Shown here one piece after another: positions 11,641 through 23,636 of a stretch of 64,000 nucleotides of DNA. Both the position numbers and the translations under genes were made by a program. The notes under the pieces were generated by a model, which saw nothing but the letters and a program-made list of their open reading frames with translations, ran no database searches and had not been told where the DNA came from. This DNA comes from Hippophae tibetana (lineage: Eukaryota; Streptophyta; Magnoliopsida; Rosales; Elaeagnaceae): positions 13,679,319 through 13,743,318 of the forward strand of contig CM072808.1 in NCBI GenBank assembly GCA_037013495.1, given 5' to 3'. The stretch's first letter is position 1; the number at the start of each line of letters is the position of its first letter.

Positions 11641-13974
11641 TCCAGCTCCAATCCATTCAAGTAGGTGTCATTGTATTTTCAAGGATGGATTTTATCTTTC
11701 TATTGGATACTTCAACTTGTCCACTTATTTGTAGATGGTATGGTGTAGATATTGTGTGGTTAACATGGTATCTTTTTAGTAGGCCCTAAAAGGTCCTATT
11801 GCAAAAGTGCAGTCCATCATCATTAATGATAGCATTTGGTATGTCATACCTAGCACACATTTTATCTCTCAAAAAATCTACATAACCATTAGAATCATTA
11901 GTCTTGGTGGCTTTAGCTTCCACCCATATAGATACATAATCCATAGCAAGATTTACATGTGACCATTAAAGGAAGGAAAAGGCCCCATGAAATCAATATC
12001 ATAAACATCAAAAATTTCAACATGAAGTATGGGTGTTTAGAGAATTTGATCTCTAGTCCCTTTGTTACCTATTCTTTGAAATTTATCACAATCTCTACAT
12101 AAAATATATGTGTCCTTAAACAACTATTCATTTCCTTGCTGCTACAATTGCTCAATTAGTTGTTCCACCTATACCGCCTTTTTAATGAAAGCCTCCACAG
12201 ATTCCAACCTTCAATTAGATTATGATTGGTTGTCTCTACTGACTTGAATCATACATTCAAGTTGTCCTCCAAATCTGGCTTGATGGGAGGATTCTTGGTC
12301 ATTTTTTGGTGGAATTACAAAACCCGATTGGTTTGAGTTTTACGCAAATGAAGGGTTTTTTTGCCTCTAGAAGAAATTGGGATGATTCCTCCATCTAGGA
12401 TTGTAGGTATTACCATTGGGATCATACCTTGGTCTTGGTTGGTATCCTCCCAATACATTGACCTACTCGGGTCTAGCACTAGCTTCTCCTTAATAGGTAC
12501 AAGCATCAGCATCATGTCCCAAAGTACTACACAAGCAACATCATTCTTTATTTGTTGTGACATGTATTGTGAGAAGCACAATTTTCTTATTTAGTTGTGC
12601 AAGCAACATTTGAATTTTAGTATCAGAGTCTATTTCATGGGATCTCCTTACTCTGAAGCTCTTATGTTATAAATTATCACCCAACATCTTAAAGAGATTG
12701 TAAGTCTCTACAATAGTCTTTTCTCCAAATACTCCTCTAACATTGTTGCCAACAATAAACTAACATTGTTGTGTCAATCCATCATAGAAAAAACTTGTTC
12801 TACACCTATATGAGATATCTATGATGAAAGCATTAAGTGAGAAAGTGTTTGAACCTATCATATGCTTAATGAAAAGGTTCTCTTTCCATATAAGAGAAAG
12901 TAGAATCTTAGCTCTCAACTATATTGTTTTTTGGGTAGAAATATAATTTTTCTATAAACTTATTGTTCCCATATCAAGGAACTTAGAGGAAGTGACATTA
13001 CCCATGCTTTGGCCCTTTATTTAAGGGTGTATGGGAAACAATGCATGTTGAGTTGTCCTTAATGAGTACACCGAAAGGGAGTTTGGACTGTTAAGTAAAT
13101 ATCTCTAATGAAAAATAATGAGTCTTCATTAGGCAATCCATTGAAGGAAGATAACATGAAAAAAACAAATATTTCTCAATTCATAGTTCCGAGCAACCTC
13201 ACCTAGTTGGATTGTCAATTACTAGCCTTATATACTCCTTCATTATTGATGATTCAAGTTTAGGATCAAGGTCTAGTTCAAAAATTTGTTCAACTAAAAG
13301 CTGTGGGATCTCAAAGTTAAGCCTTCTTGACAATATATTAGGTCTATTTATATTATTTTAATAAAGTGTGAAAGGGTACCGTAAGAATCTCCTAGGTATA
13401 AACTTATAAAAATACATGTCAAGTAGAAAAATAAAAAATAAAATAAACATACTAGTACATAACGTTTTACATGTTTGTACACATAAATTAAAAGAATATA
13501 ATGATAAAATATTACATATGTTAATAAAAGAAAATAAATTATACAAATATAATTTAGTACATAAAGTAAAAAAATTAAATAATAAAATAATAAAATAATT
13601 AGTAAATAAACGAAAAAGAAAATTTAAATTTAAAATAAACGAAAAAAAGTTTAAATAAAAAGAAAATTATTATTTTTTAAATAAATTAAATATTAAAATT
13701 TTCAAATGTTTTAAGATTTTAAATTATTATTATCAAAATAAAATATTTTTTTATTTTTTATTTTATTTTTAATTTAGAAATAAAAGAAAAGAGAGTATAA
13801 AAAATAAGTTTTTTAATAAAATAAAAAATTTAAAATTTAAAATATATAAAATTAATTAATAACCTAGATGTTTTAATATTTTAAATAAAAATCACAATAT
13901 TTATAACACAAAAATCTTTTAAGATTTTGATACTAAAAATTTTAAATTTGTCAAAATTTTAAAAATGCTATTTG

Positions 13975-13992
13975 TCCCCGTTAATGGTGTCA
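13975..13992 (-). other. Primer-binding site (tRNA-Asp type)
   Basis: On the minus strand it reads TGACACCATTAACGGGGA. The site usually used by Athila/Tat elements is TGGCGCCGTTGCCGGGGA; nearly all differences are transitions away from G/C. It sits just inside the 5' LTR end, where the family needs it. Confidence 0.7.
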
Positions 13993-13998
13993 AAATAT

Positions 13999-15744
13999 TT
14001 ATGTGCCAAAACTTGTTGTACAAATTTTGTATAATTTATAAAATAGCTCGCAAGTGCATGAATTCTTATAAAAAATATGATAAATATACTTTCAAAGTCA
14101 ATTTAAAGAGAAATCACATGGTTTTTAAATAATTTAACAAATTCTTAAAAATGAAAATAATAGCTAAACATCCTATTATGATTGTTTTCATTTGAAGATC
14201 TAAATTGATGACATAAAAATAAAAATGAATTCAATAAACCTTGAGGAAAATAAATATTTATCATGTAGTTGAGAATTTATGAAATATATTAATTATTTAA
14301 TTATGTCTGTTTAGTATTAATTAGGATAGTAAATATATGAATTAAGATTATTAATTCTCTCTTTTATAAAAAAATATCCTAAGACAAGGATAATATTCTT
14401 TTGTTAATAACAAATTAATTAATATCCTAAGGTCGGGATTACTAATTGATTTATTATTAAATTCTAATTTATTTCTAAGGAATTAACAAATCATCTAAGT
14501 ACTACCAAAGATCATGTAATTATACTTTCATTCAAAGTGTCAAAGTTAAGTTTATGATTTAAATATTTGAAAAATAACTTTCAGATTTTAAAATTACTAC
14601 AAAAGATATATCGTCATTATATCTTTCAATAATAATTCTTATCAAAATCTTTAAAATAGATCTCTCTAACGATCCAAATAATCAAATCTAAAACCTAAGA
14701 GTTGACTTGAAATCAAATTCATATAATTAAATTCTAAATCTAACACTCTTATTTATTACAAAAATACTTCGTCCATATATTTTTTTATTTTTCAAGCTTT
14801 GTTTAAATCTTGATGAAGAAATAAAACTTAATTCATTTAATAAAAATGTTTACCAATGTTAATATTTCACAAGCATAATAACATTACTAATATCTTATAG
14901 TATTTTCAATGAAGCATGCTTAATTTAATAAATGATTAATAAATTAAACATAGCGTATAAAAATAACACATCGAGACAATCTGAAAAAAATACATTTAAA
15001 TTACACCTTAACAGAATCTCAGTATCATTTATATTTTCGAAAACATCCAAACATAATTGCCAACATCGTTTATTGAATTGAAACTAAAGTTACTATATAA
15101 ACTATAATTGTACAACTCTTAATTGAGAGAATAAATTTTAAACTACTAAAACGAAAAGCTAAATAAAAGTTTAAGAGAAAAATTAAAGGAACAAGGGATA
15201 AAGGATATGGATTATAACGCAATTAGAGTCTAACTTATAGGTGTAGAAAAGAAGAAAATGGTGGATTAGAAGGATGGCCCTATGACACACATTTATTTCA
15301 TGTTATGGCATACACATATGCACATGGCACATAATATTTCTATGCCATGGCCTGCATCAATTATAGATTGTATGATTTCAGTCTGTTAGCCTCGCCCCTT
15401 AGCACATAAAACATTTACACTACAGCCCATGTTGTTAAGATCAACTTAGAACCCCTATTTTCTTATATATATCTTTTTCTTAATGGTTTGGAACATATGT
15501 AAGTTTTACATATCTTATCTCTTTAAGTGTCAATGTTATAATGGAATGCTTTCATGCATTATTCTTTGAGTGTTGATTAATTAAATTACTTTGAAGCTAA
15601 AATACCTAAAAAACAACAAAACATACCCATGATTTTGAAAAGATAGATTTATTTTAAAAGATATAAAATTTAACAAATATAAATCTATTCAATCATTTAA
15701 CATCATAAAATCACAATATATTTAGTGCTTTTAAGAACTCATCA
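13999..15744 (-). repeat. 5' LTR of the 6,337-15,744 element
   Basis: On the minus strand it begins TGATGAGTTCTTAAAAGC (end at 15,744) and finishes near 13,999. Both this and the other copy total about 1.75 kb. U3 carries a TATA-like block near 15,235 and U5 is the AT-rich module shared with the other LTRs of this window. No matching 5-bp duplication is visible at the outer ends (AGGGT before 6,337, ATATC after 15,744), which may reflect decay. Confidence 0.7.
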
Positions 15745-15830
15745 ATATCTAAAATTTATTAAAATTTGAGTCATCATACAAGTATCCTTAACATGCCACA
15801 TGTCACCCTATAGATGAACCACATGTTGAT

Positions 15831-17422
15831 TGATGCACAAATTTTAATTGCTCATAAGTACACAAATCATTACCACACTAATGATAAGTTTACCCCGATG
15901 TTGGTCTCTATAGGAATTGTAAGCTTGTTTTAGAAAGTCAAATAATTTACTAAATTAGTTAAAATAAATAATCCTAAACATTCTATCAAGTATTGATTGA
16001 GAAAAGATGATAAATTCTGAATTAATTTAATAACTAAAATATAGCAAGTAAACTAAATTATAGTGGAATTGGTAATGATGAACAAATATGGGAAATTAGT
16101 TTACATAACCATTTTATGAAAAGAAAGAATTAAATGATTTAAATGAAAAGTTTATATTTATCAATTTTTTTCTTTTTAAATAAGCAAACTCCCAATGATC
16201 ATGGTAAGCCTTCATAATTTTCAATTAATCAATAACTTCTTAGATTGGGCTTGAAATTGATTACTTGAAAAACCTAAGGAAATATATAAACCATGATTAT
16301 CAATTAATTAACTTCCTAGATGAGGTGTGAAATTGATTAATTGGTAAGTCTAAGCTGAATATATTATTTAATTATAAAACAAGAGTTCATTAATTTATAA
16401 TTAAAGATAATTTGAACCATCTAATATAATTTCAATTAATCAATAACATCTTCGATTGGGATTGAAATTTATCATTGAAATTAAATTAGACTCTTATTCA
16501 TTAATGCATAACCAAGCACAAATGATGTGTATAATATTTGGTTCTAAAATATTTTTTTTAATTTTAAATTAAGACTTAATGCATCATTAATTTATAATTA
16601 AAGACATGAAGAATATGAATAAGAAATAAATCCAAAAATATTTATTTAATTACACCATAAACTTATTCTTCTAATCATTGGAACTAGTACTAAAATCTCA
16701 TATACAAAAATTGGTCAATCATAAATAAATTAACCATAATTAATTAAACTAAAAAAAGACATTTATATTATATAGAGAAAGATAATATCTTATAATAAAA
16801 ATATACATTCCTTGATCTATAAATCCAAATCTCTGAATTAGTTATTTTCCTTCTTCAAATCCTTGGAGCTACTTCATAATTGGAAAGTTTTATCTCTATA
16901 TTTGTGTATTATGGATGTTGGGAAATATGACTATGGTAGTTGGTGGCTTGGTATTGTTTGTGGGGCATTTAGGATGTATTTATAGGCTTAGTTTGGGGTT
17001 AAACATGTTTAAAATACTTATTAGTATTTGTTAGGTCACGATGCGTGCATAATTTTTAAAAAACACCAGTTGGAACCCAAGAGCACCTTATCGCGGTATG
17101 GCATATGTTAAGCTATGGCACATGTTGAATTCCAGAATCATCAATTAGAAACCAAAAGCACCTTGTCAATGCATGGATAATGTTTAGATCGTGTTACACA
17201 TAGAATTTTTGGTTTTTACTATTCTAGTTCATTCTAATTTGTTTGAGTTACCAATAGTCGCCCATGTTCACTCTTTTTACTCGTGTTTGCCCAAGATTCT
17301 TCTCAAAGCATATAAACCTATAAAACACAAAAAATACCTTACAAAACAAGATAATAGTAAACTAAAACTTAAAATAAATGCTTAAAAACATAGAAAATTA
17401 TAGGTCAAAATAATGTTCATCA
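15831..17422 (-). mobile_element. Solo LTR, gypsy (Athila/Tat-like)
   Basis: Plus-strand start TGATGCACAAATTTTAATTG and end GTTCATCA give near-inverse ends. The inner pattern resembles the neighbouring LTRs: cell-like U5 with ATAAGT...AATGATAAGTTTACC, an AT-rich middle, then a TATA-containing U3. The flanking five bases are TTGAT and TCGAC, identical apart from two C/T differences, which fits a decayed target duplication. Length 1,592 bp. No primer site or purine tract is attached, so it is a solo LTR. Confidence 0.6.
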
Positions 17423-17639
17423 TCGACACGTGATTATCTTACTTGCAACGTGTTTCTCTTGTCAGTCACGCTCCTTTACTCGCATAGCTCGCATGTGTGG
17501 AGCACCACTTATTCTAAGTCAACCACGTCAAGTGATGTAGTGCACACTCCTCCTAAGCCCATGGTTTCTCCTCTGATTTTAATCTCACGTGTTTTGATCC
17601 GTTTGACCCACTAATTCATTCTCCATTAGGATTTCAACA

Positions 17640-18740
17640 GTCATATTTACATCATGATTCACTTTCTCTATTTTATAAATATAAAATAACACCCCATTAA
17701 ATAATAATAGTATTATAACTAACATAAAAGTATCATAATTGCGTGGAAAATTGAGAGGAAAAAATCAAAGAAATTCAAATTTAATACAATATTGCAAGAG
17801 CTTTCAAGGGAAGTTCAAGAACAAGTGAAGATTGATATTTTTACTTCATTTGACTCCAATAATTCATTAAAATCAAATTATCTTTTCTATCCCTTTCTTC
17901 TTTATTATGGAATATTTAGTTATTATTATTGGTTTGATAAATTTTACATCTAGTTAAATATTCAATGCGATTATGGGAAATTTGAAGCCCTAGACTATGG
18001 TTTGATTAATTTAATATCATGATAAGTTTAGTTTAAATTATTGATTTTTGATGTATTTAATTCATGTTTGAATTCCAAAATTATGCATGTATGAATTAGA
18101 TTAATTAATTAATTAATTTATTACATGAATATATTTATATATACTATAAGATGTTAGTACATAATCACTTATATTCTTATTCGAAATGTTATATTGCGAT
18201 TGATGTCACAAGTATGATTAAATATTTTCGCTAAAGATTAAATGATTGTTCTAATCTTACCTATTTTAGTTACCATTTTTTTAAATATTAATGCAATGAA
18301 TGAATTAAATCTAATAAGCATAGGTTATTTAGGATTTAGATTGGTTAATAAGCGGGCCTTTAATCAATTACACAATAAGAAAATATCTGAATTCTTAAGC
18401 GGGCCTAAACTTCTAAAGTTAAAATTAAAAATTCAAGAATAAATTTTAAATTATGAAAGTGATTTAGAACTTAAGAAATTAATTTACATTCATGATATGA
18501 TTAATTAAATTAGAGAATGATCTCATAATCACAAATCTCTCAATATTCTTGTTCAACTTAGTTTATTGTTTTATATTATTTTCTTCAAAAACAACAAAAA
18601 GGTCTCATTTTCCTAATTTTAACTAACTTACTAACAAAGTAGTAATTAAAAGTAGATATGGTTAACGGTTCTCGTGGGTACGATAACCCTTGTTCTTAAG
18701 CTACTTATTACTTATATATGATCACGTATGTGCATATTCT
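17640..18740 (+). mobile_element. Partial LTR (R-U5), Tat-like gypsy
   Basis: The right end has the block typical of Tat-type LTR 3' ends: GGTTCTCGTGGGTACGATAACCC followed by TTACTTATATATGATCACGTATGTGCAT (18,668-18,740). The same block, better kept, closes the LTR at 19,158-21,033. The left end is not defined. The sequence between looks like a long AT-rich U5. Recognised by pattern only. Confidence 0.45.
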
Positions 18741-19770
18741 CAATCATGTCACCTTCACTTTCACTTATGTTCACACTATATCATTATGAGATTCCTAAGT
18801 TGTTTCCCATCTATAACTATATACAAACAGCAACTAGAAGTAAAAAAAAATGGTAAAACATAATTATACTGAGAAGCTTATAAAATAATACCTTTGTCTA
18901 ATGAAGAATAGAAGAATTAAAATGAAAGAAAATACCAATATGAAAATAAAAATAGAGTTAAAATTGAGATGGTGGGAAAATATCCGATGAAATAGAAGTG
19001 ATAAAGTATAAAAGGGATATGAGCTAAGAAGTTTTTGATATAAATGGGGTCTACCCAAACTTCCACCGTTATATATAGGTTGTAATATGCCACCAAAAGG
19101 CTCCAAAATTCAAAATTAAAAAGAGCATGTGTGAATAAAAGTGTGAAAAGTGATGCATGATAACTGTATATTAAATAGTTATTTTGTCCATTTTATTAAT
19201 TATAATTGTTATATTCTTGATATTTTTAGTTAATTTTAATTAATTAAATTAATATTTACTATTTATTTTTTAAGGAATATATTTTTAAGAAAATTAAAAA
19301 ATTTGAATAAAAAAAGGACTTAATTATAAATAATAAATGTCTAAAAATATAATTTAAATTAAAAGAGTGCTTAATTGTAATTAACAAAAGTCTAAAATAT
19401 AATTTGAATTAAAAAATGGCTTAATTTCAATTAACAAAAGTTTGAAAGTTAATTTAAATTAAATTGGAGGGCTAAAATGCAATTAAAGAATATTTGTTTT
19501 TCTGAGTAGGAAAATGAGAACCACGCATGCCATTATCCACGCGCTTTACACACCGTTAGATCATCCAATGAACAGTTAGAATTAGGCACGTGTAAGCCAG
19601 ACACAACATATGTGATTGGACCCGATTTTCTGGATTACACACTACGTGGGGCTCACCTACCACGCAGACCGACATGTAGGGTAGGACCTACATGTCTGCA
19701 CAAGAACCTTTCCCCTGCAATGCGTTCTATACAACCTGAGTGTGTCCTACCATTCTAACAAATCAGAAGA

Positions 19771-20006
19771 TGCCACATGTCTCGAATATTATTTCAACAA
19801 ATCAGAAGCCGACACGTGACATAAGTTTTGTAAAATAAAAACACAGAAACTGTGCACATTTCTAGTAGCTTCTACTCCCCCCATGTGTCTGGGAAAACAC
19901 TTCTCCCGTGCGATGCAGTTCTCGTGCGCCCTTTCTTCATAGTGTATGAACGGCTGCCACGTGTCTCGTTATTTCTTACAGCCAATGAGATGCTGACACG
20001 TGGCAT
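19771..20006 (+). promoter_or_regulatory. Two 52-bp modules of paired, inverted G-box/ABRE motifs
   Basis: Module 1 (19,771-19,822) and module 2 (19,955-20,006) both read TGCCACRTGTCTCG...GACACGTGRCAT: a G-box-like motif, a 20-30-bp AT-rich centre and the inverted motif. The core CACGTG is what bZIP and bHLH factors (ABRE-binding, G-box-binding, PIF) recognise. Further ACGTG cores lie near 19,587 and 19,645. All are 170-600 bp upstream of the TATA box at 20,176. Confidence 0.6.
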
Positions 20007-20175
20007 GCATGAATTGAAACAAAAATGTAAAACCAACGCACTTTCTAGCTATTTTTATATGTCTCTCACGCATATGTTAAAATAATAATTTTGATATCCC
20101 TATTTTCATACGCGTGTCTACGTGTTTAAAGAAAAATGTCTCCCATTCTTAATATTTCTTGATATTATTTTTAGT

Positions 20176-20183
20176 TATAAATA
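20176..20183 (+). promoter_or_regulatory. TATA box of the G-box-rich LTR
   Basis: TATAAATA in AGTTATAAATAAGGC. The stem-loop at 20,232-20,262 would fall at about +25 to +55 of a transcript started from it. Confidence 0.5.
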
Positions 20184-20231
20184 AGGCATTTATTTCTAGA
20201 AAGATGAGGGTTAGAGAGTTTGATTGTGGTA

Positions 20232-20262
20232 CACACAGAAGCCATTTTTGGCTTCTGTTGTG
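20232..20262 (+). other. Stem-loop in the presumed LTR leader
   Basis: CAGAAGCC - ATTTTT - GGCTTCTG is a perfect 8-bp stem that extends imperfectly outward (ACACA/TGTGT). It would lie in the R/leader of the LTR transcript. Confidence 0.55.
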
Positions 20263-21246
20263 TTTCCGTGTGGGACAAAAATTTAGAGAGTAGAAAAAGA
20301 TTCTAATTTTCTTTTGTCCTTCATCTAATATTCCTTAAATGCTTTAATATTTGCATATTTTAATTTTAATTTTTGTTATGAATCTAAGGTTGCGTTGTAG
20401 CTAATTTATGAAGCTTGAATAAATTATTTTTGAAAGATTTATGAGATTTTTAATTTGTTCATTCTATTTGCACTTAATGCTTTTGATTATTGGAAAATTT
20501 ATCAATTGATCTGTGGCACCTAAATAAAATTAGAAGAGACATTTTTGTGTATATTTCTCGTGTTTAGGATAACATGTATGATGAAAGGAGAGGAACATTC
20601 TTTATTGTATGTGCAACTATTTGAGAACTTTGAACGTAATGAATCTTAGTAAATTTAATTCTCATAGGAATATAGTGAATTATTTTAACAAGGTATGTCT
20701 ATTTATTATCGGAAGAGACATATGGATAAAATTAGTAGTTCTCTATTGACAAATTAAATTCAAAAATATAAATCAAGAGAAAAAAATATGATTTGAGTGG
20801 ATTAATTTGGTGAAACTGCAATCCTAGAATTTTCTTATTTATTGTTTACAAAAATTAGTTGTTAAACTTTCATCAATTTTCGTTTGTTTTTGGATAAAAT
20901 CAGAGTGAAACAATTTTAGTACTTAACAAACTATAGTGACAAATCTCTATGAGAACGATAATTTTAATTATCAATTTTATTACTTGTGACCGTGTATACT
21001 TGTACGTTTTTATTTTCTCTTAAAGAGAGAACAATGCCAACGATATTTGGCTCGCCCAACTCATACTCTTCCACCTCGTTTCTTTACGTCCAAATTGAAA
21101 GAATGAAGGACTTGATATTTGGATACCGACCACGACTATAATGCATGTTCCAAAGTTAATACCAATATATCATTAGGAAGCTTGACATTCATTGATGTTT
21201 TAGTTCGACATTTATACTTATTATTTTTAAGCTCAACCTATTGCAA

Positions 21247-21298
21247 TCCCAAGTATACCCTTTATATATAATTCCCAAGTATACCCTTTATATATAAT
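21247..21298. repeat. 26-bp tandem duplication
   Basis: Two exact adjacent copies of TCCCAAGTATACC-TTTATATATAAT-type unit (21,247-21,272 and 21,273-21,298). Small, recent local duplication. Confidence 0.85.
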
Positions 21299-23514
21299 TA
21301 GTGAAAGGCCTTGAGCCCCCATCATTTATTGCTCATTCATTACTTCTTTCTACTTTCTCTCTCTAAATAATAATTATTTATCCAACACTTACAATAATAA
21401 TGTATCCTTATATTTTTGAATTAGAAAAGATCATAATAGTGTTGTTATTATGTAAAAATAAGCATTTTAGTCCTTTAATATTTAGTTTAGACATCTATAG
21501 TTTCATTATTTATAAAAAAACACTACAATGTAAAAATTAGTCCTCTTTATGGGACTATAAGTGCTTAGCTTTAATAATTTAATTTTATGGAATAGAAGTA
21601 CTCACTTTAATAATTATAAGACTATAAGTGCATACTTTTTTATAATAATATGAGACTAATAGTGCCTAATTTATAAATTATGAGACTAAAATGCTCATTT
21701 TGAAAAGAAAAAAAGGATTTTTGCTACCTTGCATGCCTTCAAATGTGTCATTATCTGTTCAAATATGGATAGGCTTTTATTATGATATATTTATTTTTCT
21801 TAATATGCTTTGAAAAGTTATTTTGTTTTATTAATGTGTATTAATATTAAAAATAAAACATCATGCACATAATTTGTTTTTATTTATTTCTATAAACATG
21901 AATTTAATTTATACGTTGTCATTATCGATAGTAAAACTTAAATATGCTTCGATATGAAGGTGTTTTATGTATAGAACTCTATGTTACCTTATTTATGATT
22001 TATTTTATCACTTATGAAAGTTTGATTTAAATGAATAGTATTGTAAATAATTTTGTTGTTCATTACCTTTTTCCAGTGAAATTTATTCTATATTTTTGTT
22101 TATAAAATTTTCCCATATGTGAGCTTGCATGTTGTTTTTTTGTCTATATTTTAATTGATATTTATTTTATAGAAATTAATATGCTCATAGTGTCTAAATA
22201 TATATTTTAATTTTAATTTTTATATAGTTAAAAAATTATTAAAATTTCAATATAATAATACACTTGTGTTTACTGGTACATTTAACTAATCTATTTATAT
22301 ATATGTATAAAGGGTAAACATCAATAACATTTCCAAGATTTTCCTAATACCATTTTAATCTTAAGGGTGAAATAATATCAATAAAGTTCATAATAATAAA
22401 TGTTTAATTTTTTTTGAAAATTAAATCAATAAATTCTATGTAAATAATAAATATTTAAAAAAAATTAAACATAGGGCTAAATTATAAATATTTATTATTT
22501 AGATCTAATATTTTATAAAAATTAATTATTAAAAAATTATAAATAACATAAAAGATGATTAAATTAATAAAATAATGTATCAAAATAATTCATCAAATAA
22601 AATGAAATAAATAAATAAATAAAATCAATGTTAAAATGGATCTAACATGTTAAAGCTTTCTCTTTCTATATTTGATTACTTCTATCTAGTTAAAGAGAAA
22701 TAAAAAACTTTATTCTTTTATTTTAATCTTTGCATTGCTATGTTATTTTTTTAATTGATATTTTTTAATTTAAGATAATGTTTTATATTTATTTTTAAAA
22801 TTCTTATATTTATATCCATTAATTCATTATTTTATTATAGCATGTGGTCAAAGTATGATTTCTTTTATATTAAAATATATCTTAAAGTATAAGTAATAAT
22901 TTAAATTATGTCATATATATATTTTATAATAATAACTATATTATTTTTAGTTATTGTATAAATTTTTATTGGTGGGTTGTTGTTAAAGTTACTTTAATTT
23001 TATAATTAGAACGTTTATGTTACTCAATTTTCACAAGAAATATAAATCACGAAATCTTTAAATTTAAGATATTTTAGTTACTTTTTAAATATTAAATAAA
23101 TATTTTATTAATAAATTTAATTATTCACTAAATGATGGCTTTTAAACCGGGATAAAATAATCAATCTTCAACTTTCTCTCCATTTTTAATATCTTTACTT
23201 TCTTCACTTCCTTATTGAGTTATACATAGCACCTATTTTAAGTGATATAAGAATGATTTTTTTTTTTTACTTTTACTCGGAACACTTTTTCTTCCTTTTT
23301 TATTTTATCTCTCCTATTTGTTTCTTCATCATCTATCCAACAAAAAAAAAATAGATTGTAGGTAGAGTAAAAAAAGAAATAAGGAAGAGAAGGAAAGAAA
23401 TAAAATGTTTGGAGTAAAAAAAACTCAAAACCAATGCTATGCACAACAAAAAAAAATTAAGAAGAGAAAGAAAATAGAGTTGTTGAAAATGAAGCAAAAG
23501 TTGAAGATATGCCG

Positions 23515-23636
23515 TTACATCCCACTTAAAAATTGTTATGTAATGGATGATTGAATTTATTAATAAAATATTCATTTACATCTCACTTAAAAATTGTTAT
23601 GTAATGGATGATTGAATTTATTAATAAAATATTCAT
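23515..23636. repeat. 61-bp tandem duplication
   Basis: Copies 23,515-23,575 and 23,576-23,636 differ at one visible base (CCC versus CTC). Start TTACAT..CACTTAAAAATTG. Recent local duplication, about 1.6 kb upstream of eIF5A. Confidence 0.9.

Larger units (their letters stand above)
6337..15744 (-). mobile_element. Athila/Tat-like gypsy retrotransposon, shortened, with a nested solo LTR
   Basis: Two same-orientation LTRs bound it: 13,999-15,744 (5' LTR) and 6,337-7,610 plus 9,456-9,947 (3' LTR, split by the LTR at 7,611-9,455). The primer-binding site at 13,975-13,992 matches the tRNA-Asp site of Athila/Tat elements. Recognised coding parts, reading leftward, are gag (about 12,270-13,330, with a VNVLGGYQPRPRYDP-like Athila/Tat signature) followed at once by integrase (about 11,640-12,150, DYVSIWVEAKATKT-like and [14 protein letters not shown]-like motifs). 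Reverse transcriptase was not recognised, so it would have depended on proteins made elsewhere. Broken throughout; G-to-A and C-to-T changes dominate, as expected for an old methylated copy. A purine-rich tract precedes the 3' LTR near 9,950. Confidence 0.75.
19158..21033 (+). mobile_element. Solo LTR, Tat-like gypsy, with G-box-rich U3
   Basis: Begins TGATAACTG after ATGCA. A TATA box lies at 20,176-20,183 and a stem-loop at about 20,232-20,262. The 3' end block CTATGAGAACGATAATTTT / TTACTTGTGACCGTGTATAC (20,949-21,005) is typical of Tat LTRs. The best right boundary is ...GAGAACA at 21,033 followed by ATGCC, four of five bases like the left flank ATGCA. U3 carries several ACGT-core motifs. 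No internal region is attached. Boundaries are moderately uncertain. Confidence 0.5.

Noticed and set aside
12315-12594. Open frames on both strands near 12.4 kb
   Set aside because: The real signal is another minus-strand frame with the Athila/Tat gag signature (VNVLGGYQPRPRYDP-like). The listed frames are shadows of it.
18864-19106. 80-aa minus-strand hydrophobic open frame and similar ones at 23,238-23,575
   Set aside because: AT-rich sequence with Phe/Ile/Leu/Tyr composition, no family resemblance and no transcript signals.
20176-20270. Stem-loop and leader as a microRNA precursor
   Set aside because: The stem is only about 8-13 bp, too short for a plant miRNA precursor; LTR leader structure explains it better.
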